NCBI GenBank assembly: GCA_029945375.1
Contig: CM057069.1
Span: 1,302,001 to 1,366,000, forward strand
DNA: 64,000 nt
Source of the DNA: Agaricus subrufescens
Lineage: Eukaryota; Basidiomycota; Agaricomycetes; Agaricales; Agaricaceae
Direction of reading: 5' to 3'
Positions within the stretch are counted from its first letter, which is position 1. Every line of letters begins with the position of its first letter. The notes under the pieces were generated by a model, which had not been told where the DNA came from, searched no databases, and was given only the letters and a program-made list of their open reading frames with translations. The position numbers and the translations under genes are program-made. Shown piece after piece: positions 25,001-37,150 of the stretch.

Positions 25001-26617
25001 TCAATTGAAGTGCCTAGCTGATTTTTAGTAACGGTAAAGTCTTACGCCGACATCTTATGATTCCGCCCAGTCTATTCAAAGACAATCTACCCACCTAAAC
25101 GATCAAAGTTCTCTCCTGTTTTTCACGCTAGCTCCGAGTCTCCTTCGCCTACTTTTAGAACACAAGATATCGGAAAGCCAGTCCCGACACCACAGGCTAA
25201 CGTAAAACCCTTATTTATCTCTTCCTCGTTTTCGTGCTTCGGGCTCAAGGTTCAGGGAAACCCGAGCATCATCATCAGTTCCCAAATTTAAAACTGTGAT
25301 TAGCCGCGAAATCCACTCAAGACATCTTTGTGTCCAAATAACAAAGAAATCAACAAATTAACTCACTCATCCTCCAGGGTCTTGATCACGAGTAGAGGCC
25401 GGGCCCACTACGTATAGGATCAAAAGCTACTATTTCGTTTCGGTGCTTTTACCTTTTTTTTTTTTTTTTTTTTTTCATTGTTTTTCTTTTATTTTTCATT
25501 GTTTTTTTTTATCTTTATCAGTTTCAGGACCTTTTCGAGCCCGACGGAGGTAATGTCCAATCCAAACCAGTTCTTAGTGAAACAATATAGTTCTTTTTGA
25601 TTCTAGAGGCATTATTATCGGCTTTCATCCGATTAACGTTTGAATGAGATATATGTGCACGATGGTGGGTGCACTTGCGGTATTCAAATATCTACCGGTC
25701 CACCTGTTCGTCCGTAGGAACGGATTGACGATGGATTGATCTGGATAATCTTCATAAGGCAAGAGCAAGATATCACAAGGATGACAGAACAGCTGAGTGG
25801 CGCTTACAGCATATATACTTGTCAGTGCCAGAATATTCTATTATGTCCGCTTTGGTGTAAGGATTACTTGGCCGACTCGGATAGCCCGACTGGAACAAGA
25901 ACGAATACACAATGAGATGAATGCTTATTGTCGTAACGCAACAATCGTCATCATATAACACACCCTACATACACATTTTCATTGCGGACACACAAGGACC
26001 AGTCGAGGAAGAAATGACTAATAAGTAATCTAAGAGAAACCAGTCACTAAGACACCTAAAGTAAAATAGTCTATGATGCTGTAGAAGAGAAGAAAACCGA
26101 AGATTGCAGAGAAGGAGTAAAAAGAGAGCTTGCTCGAGACGAGAGACATGGCGAAAACAGCGTGATGGGGTAAAATATGCTTGTAACGATGCAACAAAGA
26201 GAAAAAAATCTGTAAAGGTGGAGATGAATTGTTGATGAAAAGGTAATGCAACTGAACTATTGGAGAAATCGAAACCCTGTATGAAGGAAAGAAAGGTATT
26301 ATTCTCAGACAGAATGCTGTACTACGATGAAAAAATCATGACTTTCATGAACGTGATCGTCAACAACATAAGAATAAAAAAAAGGATAATTGCTTCCTGT
26401 TGAGAGCAAAGAAGCAAATAAACCAACAACAAATTTGCAGCAAAGCATCGTGAAGTGAAAATAATATAATAATAAAAGTTGAAAACATGATGTGAGAAGC
26501 CGAGAACAATTAAGGAAATATAAATTTAGGACGAGAGATGAAAGTTCGAAAACACAGCACCAAAGCAAATGATGACACAGAGATTACAAGGAAAACAGAA
26601 AGGAGGAAAGAAAAAAT
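22052..26617. other. 4.6-kb region without a recognised gene
   Basis: Only short frames are present. A plus-strand stretch at 23270-23954 encodes overlapping pieces including LVSLSPSWEDRSVWNQGVRA, but I see no family match and no convincing exon structure. Simple sequence includes a run of 22 T at 25454-25475 and several AT microsatellites (22708-22720, 24475-24485). The stretch 26000-26600 is strongly A/T biased and is probably the 3' UTR or trailer of the minus-strand gene to its right. Confidence 0.4.
25454..25475 (+). repeat. Poly(T) tract, 22 nt
   Basis: Uninterrupted T run followed by further T-rich sequence to about 25520. No coding remnant is linked to it. Confidence 0.85.
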
Positions 26618-29600
26618 TTAGACGCCAATTACCTGACTCAACGCCAATTGCGAAATCCTGTCGCAAAGCATATTCAACTTCTCCACCGCCGATGGGATCG
26701 CTATCCTGGCCGAAAGCTCCCACAATAATTTTCTAAATTTCTCCAAAGCTGGAATCAAATCCTTCAAAGGAGTGGCGAACGCAACATCAAGCTTCCTTTC
26801 GTCCTTCAGAATGGGACTCGCGTGGAATGGCACCGATGGACTATACTTTTCTTCGCCACCACGTAGTTGGCCTCGTGACATTTCGCCTTTCTTTTGGTTA
26901 TCGTCCCCGCTCTCTCGTCGCCTTCCCTCTTTCACAACTTCGCCCTCAGTAGCCCACTCGATTTCGCCTTTTCCGAGCATCCACTCTCCCAGTCCGCAAC
27001 TTTTTTCGATCTTCCTTAACTGTACATCCATAACCCCGCAGATACTTGTAGATCCCCCTTCGAGCATATACCTCAACAAGTCCAACATCACGGCATAAGT
27101 GTTAGAATGCGTGAACCAATCCTTCGCGGTGGTATTACCCAAAAAGGCGCGGATGACTTCTGGCATAAGCGAATGTTCGAAAAATTCAACGACTTCGAAG
27201 CACAATGAGATCGATGCAGGGGATAAAGGAGGAAATGGTTGACAATCGGAGGTTTTGAATATCTCGGTGATAACAGTCATGGTTCTGGTAAGAATCGACT
27301 CGACTTTCCGGCTCTGTGGAGTCAGTGGTTTCGAAATCAGGGCCTTGACAAAATCGTCTCGGTCTTTGTATCCGGAGTTCAAGCCGGCCTCAAGGAGATA
27401 GTCGCGATCAAAGATAGAAAGGGCTTCAAAGATAGCGATGGCTCGAACTTGTGGGCAGCAATTGTTGATGACACATGATTTACTTCCAGAGCAATGTTTC
27501 GGGCAATCCGCTGGGCGAGAACAACCACGACAGTGAAGGGTCGAACACTTGGTACAGGAGACGTGGAGGATTGGTGCAGTGAGCATTAAGAGCTAGTAAA
27601 GATGAGTAAGAGACGAACTTGAATGGACGCAGAGTGGATGAGACGTACTGTATTAGGAGTGGATGGAATACTTTCTCCGCATTTTGAGCAGCAGCGGTGG
27701 GCTGTATAAATATCGACGAAGGGAATAGGCTTCATATCTACTTTCTCTGTGCCTACTTCATCGGCGCGCTTCTCGTCGACATGCGGTACGATCTTCTCTT
27801 CTCTGATGTCGCCATCGTAAAGATCGTCATCTTCATAGTCAGACTCGGATAAAGTAGAAATTGGCACCACCATCGATTGCCCCATCCCCTTGGCATCATC
27901 TTCATCGTCAGACTCGGATAAAGTAGAAATCGGCACCACCATCGATTGCCCCATCCCCTTAGCACGAGGAGCAGAAAACAATTCTTCTGCATTTCGAGGG
28001 CGAGATGAGTGGGCTGACACTTCTTTTGGATAAGTACGAAGCTCAGGTGCGCGGGCAGTCTGGGGGGCGGAAAGAGAAGAGGACGAGCAGCAGAGTGTTG
28101 AAGATGATGAGGTATCACGCTGGTTGAAGTCGCGGAGGCGCTTAGCAGCTGCTGATTGCTTAGCGGCAGCAGCAGCGGCAGACGCCGATGACGTCGATGT
28201 CGACATTCGAGCCTTCTCTCTTTCGGCAGCAACGACTGACGCGGGGGTTGTGATGCGATTTGTTTCCAGAGAGGACCATTGTGGAATGATTTGAGATGAA
28301 CGAAGCGATGATCGTGGGGAAGATTTTTCGGGGACGCGCTCAACTTTAGGAGATATATTCTGCGAGGCAGCGGCAGCTGCGGTACTAGCCGTGGATGAAG
28401 AGTTTGAGGAGTTGGAACTGAAAGATGTATGGGTAATTTCGCGCTCGGGTGACTGAGCAGATTTTTTGGGTGCTGAAGACTTGCTCTCAGCGAAAGTATT
28501 TTTTGAGTTGCCCTGGGCTCTATTAGACGCCAGGGCCGAGGTTGAAGCTGATGAAGATACAGATCTAGAAGACGAGACAGAAGGCAGGAATGAAACCCTA
28601 GTGGGGCTGACGCGATTCTGTTCGGAATGTGATGTGGATGAAGTTACAGTGGTGATCCTTGATGAGGATGAATTAGCTGCTACCTGAGCAGCAGCTGCAG
28701 AGCTGGCCGAAGTATAAGTTGAACTAGGATGTAATGACAAGGGCTTATCCTTGGCAGGTGAAGTAGTTGATGAAGTCAGAGGGGGCGAATTTCTATGTGA
28801 TGAGGAGGCGACAGAAGATCGCGTAGATGAAGAGCCTTGTCGCGTATGAGATGAGCGTGAGTAAAAAGCTTCGGCTGGTATAGTCATTGGAATAGCATGA
28901 GTGGGCGAAGCATCGCCCTTACGAGCAGCAGCGGAAGCAGATGAAGATGAAGATGATGGTAAGGGAGAAATGGGGGAAGACACAGGGGAAGACAGCGCAG
29001 TGGATGTTGTACTTGCGGAGGAGAATACAGAGGAAGAGGCGGATGAGGACGAGGAGGTGCTCGGTGATGCGGATATGGGCACGGGTGGGTGCATCATGTC
29101 GGAATGAGCTCGTAGCGCATCTTGTAATGACGAGACCCTCCAGTCCTCCGCCAGCATTCTTGTGGCCGCTTCGTTAGGGCTGTATCTCTCCGTTGGCAAA
29201 GGAGGAACAGTCATCGTGGGCGAAGAACTAGAAAGGAGGAGTTCCCGTGGCGAAGACTGGCCAGCCCCTTCTTCGCGTCGGACTTGGCCTTCTTTTGTGA
29301 CGTTGTCAGAAGCAGGAACAGGGGCAGAAGTTTGTCCTGGGGCATAGACATCTGTAGAAGTAGACGCATATAAGTACATTAATGAGACGGATAGGAAGGC
29401 CGCGCACCTTTCTTAGAAGGAAGAGGGGAAGACGTCTTCGTTCTGTCATCCGTTTTTAATGTGGGCTCCTTAGTTTTGCCCTTAGACTTCATCCTAGCGT
29501 CCGCCTCCGTTAAAGCAGTCTCTTGAGAAATTTGCAGCGCGCGGGCAAGAGTTTCGTCGTGGTAGCTTTGAAAAGCCTTTACCTGCTCTCGGACAATAGA

Positions 29601-29918
29601 CGCCTCGTCCACGTACTTGAGCACACTGGCGTCGCCCTCCGGGAAAAAGTCGCGGATATTGATATCGAGTGACTGCATCGCCTTTGACGGCTCTGCAGCT
29701 GTTCTAGGCGGGGAGGATGAGGAGGGTCTTTGGTACAGCTTCGTGGATGCCTTCGAGTGAAATTTGCTCGGCGATGATGTCGAATCAGATGGTAGGGACG
29801 ATGGCGTGGCCAAAGGGGGGCCTGCGGCTGTGGCCTGGGTGGTGGTGCGAGATCGCGCACGGGACATTCTGGCGGGGGCCTGGGGGATAGAAATGTGTCG
29901 AACGGATGTCTTTGACAT
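26618..29918 (-). CDS. Ser-rich protein with UIM, tandem SIM-like repeats and Cys-rich (zinc-finger-like) C-terminal region
   Basis: I do not recognise a named orthologue. Start ATG 29918 gives MSKTSVRHISIPQAPARMSR. Residues 121-134 (DETLARALQISQET) fit a ubiquitin-interacting motif: Leu, Ala at +3, Ser at +7, then acidic. Exon 2 (about 29350-27652), joined K|DVYAPGQTS, is a 560-residue Ser/Ala-rich disordered stretch. It contains a 23-residue tandem repeat built on MVVPISTLSESDDEDD, which fits a SUMO-interacting motif with an acidic/CK2 tail. Next comes a Cys/His cluster, CCSKCGESIPS, then across an intron SCTKCSTLHCRGCSRP, CPKHCSGSKSC and NNCCPQVRAIAIFEAL, resembling the zinc-binding part of RBR/IBR-type proteins. 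The C-terminal about 230 residues look helical. The frame ends at 26618 just after a possible donor (CAG|GTAATT), so a further exon cannot be excluded. A role in ubiquitin/SUMO signalling is inferred. Confidence 0.72.
27839..27976 (-). repeat. 69-bp direct tandem duplication inside an exon
   Basis: Two in-frame copies of a 69-bp unit (23 codons each) with very few mismatches, encoding the repeated MVVPISTLSESD motif of the surrounding gene. Confidence 0.92.
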
Positions 29919-32113
29919 GGTAATTGTGAAAGGTCAGCGTCCTGTGGGGATCAAGTGATTTAATGATGTTTGGTTGCGACGGTGATTGGAGAACAAGAAA
30001 AACATGGCTGTATGCGGGGAGGAATATCAGCAGTCCATGGCAGCAGAGGGAGAGAAGTGCCAGAGCGAAAAAAAATTGGTCACTCGGTAATATATACTCT
30101 ATCACTCGGGACCTGGCGCGCTAATACATTCCCAGCCTTTCGGCTCTTCCGACATTTCTGCTCTTTCCCGCTCGACTTCCTCCCAGCCCCCACCCGCGCC
30201 CTCCGCCGCGCCTTCCGCCCGTCCCCGCCCGCCCTTCGACGCTGTATGCGTGCTTCCGCGGCCCCCAATCCGCCTGAAAGACCGGGCTTTTCGCGGGAGG
30301 GCGCATCTGTGCTTCAACACGTGTTGTACATGTGTTCAACAGCCGGGCCAAATATAGAACTCGTCCGCCCATGCCCTGGGTTATGGGCAATCTGACGTCA
30401 GCCTCCTGCCTTTTCCGTCCTTTCCACTCTCTTTTTGTCGCCCCGATAACAGCCTCGCTATCCTCGTGGTCTGCTGCGCCATCGGCGGGCCCTGCTATCT
30501 GCTGGCTTGGCTGCCATTTTGTTACTAAACCAACGTCAACTAAGGACCCATTAACGCCTCTTGTCGTACTGCCCTTGGCCCCTTTTACATGCCCTTTTCA
30601 TCTTGCGGGTGTTACGCGTCCTTGGCTATACAGCTTTTTCTGCCGCCGGACTCTAGTCATCGTCCTAGCCGATCTGCATCTCTGGAGCCCTTCATTCCAG
30701 CCCAGCAAGCACACGTACTGGTGCTTCGGTCATGGCTCCGAACCTTTCGTGGTTACCGGTTCCGGTAACTCAGAATTTAATTTGAAGCGGAGGTTTTCTA
30801 TATTCAGTGCAATTGTGGAATCGGCCCCAGTAAATGTGCCAGAGCATCTATCAGATAAAAGAGCTCCAATGACGGGCTTTCGAAGGAAGAGCATCCCATT
30901 CCACCTCTACGCTTCTATTCTTCCAGAGATCTCCCGTGTGATACAAAAAAAGCTCCTTCGTGTTATCGTCTTCTCAAACAACATTCGACTTGCTTCCCGA
31001 AATAGCTGATCCGAACCCTTCAGGTATCAGTAATGAACGCAGGCACGACGAGGGTCCACAGTACCGACTCGAGCTAGAATCTGCTCAAATGGATTAATGT
31101 CTTACTCTGGGTACTGTGCATCCGGGTAAGTCATTACTGCCAGGTAAATACAAGAGTTGTCACTTCATGGAGGTTTTGTGGTGCGATTGCCATGGTTATA
31201 TGCTACTCCTGGAACAACGTCGGTACGTGTGCCATTACAATTCTAGGTGCAGAGAATCACAGTGTTGACAGTGCACGCTTCTAACATTATCCGACTATCG
31301 ATCTTCTGATGATACATTAGATGTCATTCCCAAAACGACTCAATGCCCTCGCATACACCCAGACAATGACGGGTTACTGTCACATCTTCCATCCATCCGA
31401 CGTTTCCGCAGAGTCGGTAGAAGTACGTATATCGAAGACGACCAGCATATACACACGTTCACAAAGGGAAGACTCGAACTCCGCTTCATGGAATCTGTAG
31501 TATCAAAGCTTGGACACAGATATGAAACCCTGAACGTTGATTGTACATCGCCATTGATATGCGCGTATCTCATTTGTCCGTGTATCTGGCTCCACCCACC
31601 GCGCAGCTCAAATACACTACTTGATAAAGAACTACTTGCTCTCATTTTCCGCGCGAATTGCCGTTCAACCTTGGTTTTGGCCGGAGTATCTACGTGCATG
31701 ACAACCGTCCTGGTGAGAAGGGTAGTGGGCTCGTTTTCAAAAAGTAAGCCCAAAGCCGTGGTATCTTATCCAACAAAACTGATACACAATCGGCCGATAA
31801 TTATCAGCTGAAGATCCCTCTAAAAACAGGCTACCTTTTTGCGTAATGCGATAAGATGGTGCCCCAAAAAAGCGATGTGCAATCAGAGCTTGAAATCGGT
31901 GAATGTGAAATGATCGAGATTTAGGCACGTTGTCGAGCACCGCTGGCGGTATCCTTGATCGGAGATGTTCGACCGACATATCACGAAGTGTACTTTCCTA
32001 CCACGGTAACTACGCAGCCGATAAAGCACATAAACTTATTACTAACAATCACAACGCACAGTTCAATTCTAGAACGATCTACTCCGCCGCACGGTTTCCA
32101 TTACGGAATTCAG
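29919..32113. other. 2.2-kb region, no recognised gene
   Basis: The left end is the promoter of the UIM/SIM gene. A G+C-rich plus-strand frame of 225 codons at 30332-31009 has no domain, signal peptide or homologous look, and is treated as chance. From about 31920 the sequence resembles 34380-34560, the 3' flank of the second seven-helix gene, so it belongs to the duplicated unit. Confidence 0.4.
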
Positions 32114-33299
32114 CTATTTCGTGACCGTCTGTACACTAAAAGTGGATTGACTGCACTTTCCTTCCGTGTCATCGCCAGCTGCATTGAAGGTTGTCAGGCT
32201 TCCGGCGGACTTATTGGCTTCCTCCTCTTTTCTGTTTTGTCCAACGCGGATGACAATCAGATCGTACGCGATGCCAATCACGACCGTATGCTGAAAGGAC
32301 GTTGAGTCAATTATTGGCATCACCATCTCAAATACAGTATTCGACGACTTACTATCCCACCATTCATGTGGACGGCGAAGCCGGAATGACCGAAGTAGGC
32401 AACGAAATGCGCGATACTCATCGCCAGATATAAAACACCAGATTCCATAAGGATTCGCATCAGGATTTGGAGTTGCCTTGATGAATTGCTATTCCCAACA
32501 TTTTTTATATTCTTCCATATTCGCCATACCAGAAGGCCTGGATTGCAAGTAAGAGGTCACTACTATCTGTGTTGTTTCAGAGGACTCACCAGTACAATAT
32601 CCGTTTATCGCAATAGTCGAAGCTAAGAAGGGGAGGAAAACAATTCCGGGGCCAATTTGCATCTGGACCTTTGCCCACTTATAGGGCCCAAAGTCTGGGT
32701 CTTTGATATTCTCAACTTGTAAGAATATTTCCAGGCACATGCAGACAATACCCCCAAACCAAAGGAAGATCGGGAACCACATGACCGCCATTCGCCTCAT
32801 GTAGACAACCCATAGGCGATGCATCTGAAAAGTCGAGTTGTCATCCGTTACTAATATGTACTTCTAAAGATGGGCCTACCAGAACCGTATCCGCAAGTAA
32901 AATAATGACTCCCGAAAGTGCGCACTACGATATCGGGGAACACGTCAACCCACCGACCTAGAGTACTAGAGTTCATCGTGGACCAACCTGCACAATACCC
33001 TTTCGAGGATCGTCCGCAAAATCGCTCAACTTGTTCCCCTGCTCCACAAATGCCGCTTCTTTAATAGACGAATTCACAGTTATTGCCAAAATGATTAAAA
33101 CCAACAATAAAGTGATATTGGTTGCGGCAAGAGTATGCCAATGGATTTTCTTCCTTATCTTCCACCCCTCATCCGCGAAGATCAACCAGCGATTAGCATA
33201 CGCGGCAGATACGAAATAGAGGCCAACGAAGATCCCGGCTGTAAAGTTGATTGCTATAGCCTGGGATACCAAGTAGGGTGGGCCGGTATGTTCTGACAT
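32114..33299 (-). CDS. Orphan seven-helix membrane protein, copy A
   Basis: Agaricomycete multi-spanning membrane protein of a receptor-like family without known function. Start ATG 33299 gives MSEHTGPPYLVSQAIAINFT. Hydrophobic segments in order: GIFVGLYFVSAAYANRWLIF; TNITLLLVLIILAITVN; a third in the small exon near 32880-32940; VMWFPIFLWFGGIVCMCLEI; GPGIVFLPFLASTIAINGYC; ILMESGVLYLAMSIAHFVAY; and HTVVIGIAYDLIVIRVG. The basic motif LWVVYMRRM precedes helix 4. The last intron (ATA|GTAAGT..TTTCAG|CAT) is at the same place as in copy B. The C-terminal tail is charged and ends SQSTFSVQTVTK. The protein is clearly paralogous to the gene at 34561-35731, with divergence across coding and flanking DNA. 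Receptor function is only a topology-based guess. Confidence 0.78.
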
Positions 33300-34560
33300 C
33301 TGGTTCGAGGTGCTTGAACTGAATTTTGTAGCCCCCTTTATATACTTGTGGCGCAAGCTTTTTTTGTAGAAGTGGGAGGAAATCTATGTATGTCGAGCTG
33401 AGAGAGAGGATAACATCTCGGGTTCGTACTGTTTCGTCAACTTGTTTCACGATATGTTAATCATAGAACAGGCTTAGCATCTGTCAATATGTTCATCAAT
33501 TTCCCACTATTTTTTTTAGAATCCCAACCATCGGCGTGGACACACACACTTTGAAATGGCTGTTTCTGCAGTATGCTGGACGATGAGTGCGCATAAATCC
33601 AAGGCCCAGAATAGTCTCAATGAGCCAAGGTTGAGTCTATAGAGGAAGTGAAGAGCGCGAGAGGTGAATATCATTACCAAACATACGGTCCAGGGTCGTG
33701 CTTGACAAGGTCATGAGACAGAAGTGCAACGAAGCAATGGAATTAGTGAGTCTGACACATAAAAATGCGCACCACTTGGACGTTATGGATAGCAGTGTCG
33801 CCCCACGCCAAGTCCTCATGTAGACAAGACATGGGAGAAAGGATCTTATTAGGTGTTAGACGAGCAGCCATATCTTGGGGTATCATTGCTTCCTCAGGGT
33901 CGAGGAGTTGATTAACCTTTGTTAGTGCCTACGACCCTTTGTTACCGTCTCGAAAAATCAATAATCAGGAGGTTTCTGAAACGGCTTCCATTAGAAGATT
34001 GATCATTAAAGTGAGTCACGTCACGATGTTCAGTGCTAAAAGTCAACAGATTGAACAACTACACTTGCTCGCAGCTAGTACCGCAACTGTTCCTCGAGCC
34101 TATGAATTCTTGCACTGTCTAGCCTATAATTAAACGAGAAATTTTTTTGCAGAAGGTCGTATGATCAGGCCCAAAGACGAATTTGTAAAGACAACGTGCA
34201 AATTATTTATAGATCCGTTTACATCATGCCAGCCACTCGCAATTTCCGAAGTCAAGGGAATTGAGGTAGTTGGCCGAATTCGGTTGTGAATCCGCACGCG
34301 GCTGGATATGGGCGGTGGCTTGTGTCCCAATGGTGTGTTCTGACAATGCCGAGTCTCTTCAATTGAGGTTTGGGAACGCTGTCGAGCGTCGTTAAAGAGT
34401 TCTTCAACCAGAAATTTTCAAGCGACGCATTATACACTATATTCTTCTACCGCGGTGATTACGCAGTTGATAGATACACAAGGTCATTCCTGATGATGAC
34501 AACACGTGGCCCACTCTAGAACAATCTACATTGTTGTACGTTTGCCCTTGCAGAATCAAG
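33300..34560. other. Spacer between the two seven-helix genes
   Basis: No gene. Sequence 33440-33850 resembles 35880-36260 (both share GCATCTGTCAATATG, ATCCCAACCAT and later blocks), so the duplication includes the 5' flank of each copy. The part near 34380-34560 matches the 3' flank of copy A. Confidence 0.5.
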
Positions 34561-35731
34561 TCACTCCTCCCCCGACTGTACACTGATAGCGGATTTTTCT
34601 TCGGTATCGTCGCTAGCAAATCGGACGGTTGTCAATGCTCCAGTGGACATGTCGGCTTCGTCTGTTCTGTTCAGTCCAACGCGGATAATAATCAGATCGT
34701 ATGCAATCCCAATCACGACCGGATGCTGTAAGAACCCTGAGTGAATGTCATCGACATTTCGAATGCACTTGTTAACAACTAACCAAGATGCCATTTACGT
34801 GGATGACATAGCTGAATTGACCGAAGAAGGTGATAAAATGTAAAACACTCATGGCTAAATACAAAACTCCAGATTCCATAAGGATTCGTATGAGTATTTG
34901 TAACTGCCTTGACGAACTGCTGCTCCCAGCCCTTTTTGCACTCTTCCATATTCGCCATACCAGAAGACCTGAGCTTGAATGTAAGACAGTCACTACTAGT
35001 CATATCGTTTCTACAAACTCACCAGTGCAATATCCGTTTATCAAGATAGTCGAAGCCAAGAAAGGGACGTACACAATACCGGGGCCAACTTGCATCTGGA
35101 TCTTTGCCCACTTATAAGGCCCAAAGTTCGGAACTTGAAGATTCTTAACTTGTAAGAATATTTCTAGGGACATGCAGACAATGCCCCCCAACCAAAGGAA
35201 TACTGGGAACCACATGACTGTCATCCGTTTCATGTAGACAACCCATAGGCGATGCATCTGGAAAGTTAAGTTGCCATTCGTTGCTAGATGTATTCCTGAA
35301 GATGAACTTGCCAGAACAGTATCCCCAAGTAAGATAATGGCCCCCAAAAGTGAACACTATAGTGTCCCGGAACATGTTAACACACCAGCCCAGCTTGTTA
35401 GAGTTCATTGTAGACTAACCTGTACGACACCTTTCCAAGGATCACCCTGATAATCACCTAACTTATTTTCCTGCTCCACAAAGGCCGCCTCTGCGATAGA
35501 GAAATTCACAGTCAACGCTATGGTAATCAACACCAACAGTAAAGTTATGTTGGTCACGACGAGCATATGCCAACGGATGTTCTTCCTGATTTTCCATCCC
35601 TCATCCGTGAAAATTAACCAGCGGTTAGCATATGCGACGGAGATGAAATAGAAGCTAGTGAAGACCCCGGCTGTAAAGTTGATCGCTACAGCTTGGGATA
35701 CCAAGTAGGGTGGGCCGGTTTGTTCTGACAT
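34561..35731 (-). CDS. Orphan seven-helix membrane protein, copy B
   Basis: Tandem paralogue of copy A, same strand and same exon plan. Start ATG 35731 gives MSEQTGPPYLVSQAVAINFT. Membrane segments include GVFTSFYFISVAYANRWLIF, VTNITLLLVLITIALTVNFS, SLLGAIILLGDTVLASS, VMWFPVFLWLGGIVCMSLEI, GPGIVYVPFLASTILINGYC, ILMESGVLYLAMSVLHFITF and HPVVIGIAYDLIIIRVGLNR. The last intron uses the donor after GGCATCTTG and the acceptor CTTACAG just before CAT CCG. The cytosolic tail (FASDDTEEKSAISVQSGEE) is acidic and ends at 34561. The two coding regions are offset by 2432-2447 bp. Function is unknown. Confidence 0.78.
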
Positions 35732-36604
35732 AGCGATGTAGCGTTAACACTAAATTCACGACCCTTTTATCCTTATGAGAAGCTCTTGGCAGATGAGGGG
35801 GAGGCTGCATTTTGTGGAAAAGAGAAGGCAGCCGATTGGTTTGTGCTGTTTTGATAGGTTGTTTCATGATGTAGTATAAGTCCTAGAATTGGCCTCGCAT
35901 CTGTCAATATGCTCATCAATTTTACACCGCTATTTAGGATCCCAACCATTCACATGGATAATCATTGAAATGGACTGACTGTACAATCTGTTGGGCGGTA
36001 AGTGCTTGTAAATCCAAGAACCGTCGTAGTGAGGTCAGTTCAGTTTGATAGAAGTTTAGAAAAATAAGATGAATACCGGCGCCCAACGGATAGTCTAGAT
36101 CGCGCATGACAACGTCGTGAGATGGGAATGCAGTGATTGATTGGAGATAGTGAATCTGACATATCGAAGAATGTGCAAAGCCTGGATGCTGCGGACAGCC
36201 CTGGCACTCTATGCCTAATCCTTATGAGGACACAGTGCTATAAGAGAATGGATCTCATAGGTTGGGTGCCATAAGAAGATTTACCAATTTTGTTACAAAA
36301 CTTACACTGTGAGCCCGGACCCACAGTTATCTACTGATATATAATCAGTAAACAGTAAATAACGGCGTACAGAGCAGTACTTCGACAACTCTGTTCTTGC
36401 AGCGGAGTCGAAGTACTACGTTTTTACCTGTAAAGTACCATGACTGTAATGCGAGCAGTTTTTTACTGGGCCTCAGTAACAGTAATATACGTATTGTTTC
36501 ACAGTATGATATTTTGAAGTCCTTGACACTTGTGAAACAAGTTGTTCATGCACAACTGTAAACCGTGATAGATATCTATTTTGTGCAACTAATCGACTAC
36601 ATGG
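35732..36604. other. Intergenic with an 11-bp perfect inverted repeat
   Basis: It contains the 5' flank of copy B up to about 36260 and, at 36376-36417, AGTACTTCGAC and its exact reverse complement separated by 20 nt. The remainder has several CAGTAA/TTACTG motifs and no ORF. Confidence 0.5.
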
Positions 36605-37150
36605 CTAAGTAATAACACGGAAAACTAAAGTCCCTTGCTTTTCACCGTGATAGGAAACCTTTTTCATACCGCCTTTGAACGAGGCGGGTTTTTCAGGATC
36701 TTCAGGGGCGTGAATACCTCCGATAAACTTCGAAGCGGCATCATATAAGCGGAGCGTCGCGTGAGGGGAGTCTGAACTGGAACCGGGGGAGCCTGAACGG
36801 TGGAAGTTGCATCTGAAAAAGAGATATTCAGTGCTCGATCCAAAATTAAAACACGAATGGACTCACCTGATTTGAGCCCAAATTGAACCCTCAGTTTCTC
36901 TTATGGCCAGATACTCTATTACCTCCGGCCAGACTTGTCTTAGAGACCTCTCGATGGCTTTCTCCATGACCTCTCTTCGAGGTCCGTCGATCTTCATGGT
37001 AGCTATGCGATAAACTTCAATTGAAGTTTGCTTTGAAGGGTCGCTTATGCACCTGCAGCTAGCGGATGGCCGAAAAGGAACTAGCGATCGAAATGATCGC
37101 CTAGTTCGCGTGTAGAGGGTGGTAGACAGAGAGCAAAGAAATGTTGACAT
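36605..37150 (-). CDS. Small protein, probably mitochondrial, unknown function (2 exons)
   Basis: I do not recognise this family. From ATG 37150 the protein starts MSTFLCSLSTTLYTRTRRSF and continues RSLVPFRPSASCRC, an Arg/Ser-rich, acid-free segment typical of a mitochondrial presequence. The conserved-looking core follows: MKIDGPRREVMEKAIERSLR, QVWPEVIEYLAIRETEGSIW, AQIR, then a 54-nt intron (GTGAGT..TTTCAG). Exon 2 gives NFHRSGSPGSSSDSPHATLR, LYDAASKFIGGIHAPEDPEK, PASFKGGMKKVSYHGEKQ and GTLVFRVIT. The mature part is about 110 residues. The frame stays open upstream for 1.6 kb only because of a GGT-rich low-complexity tract, so the ATG at 37150 is preferred. An internal start at the MKIDG Met would remove the presequence. 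Confidence 0.55.

Noticed and set aside
30332..31009. 225-codon plus-strand ORF
   Set aside because: No recognisable domain, signal or conserved pattern; local base composition alone can keep the frame open.
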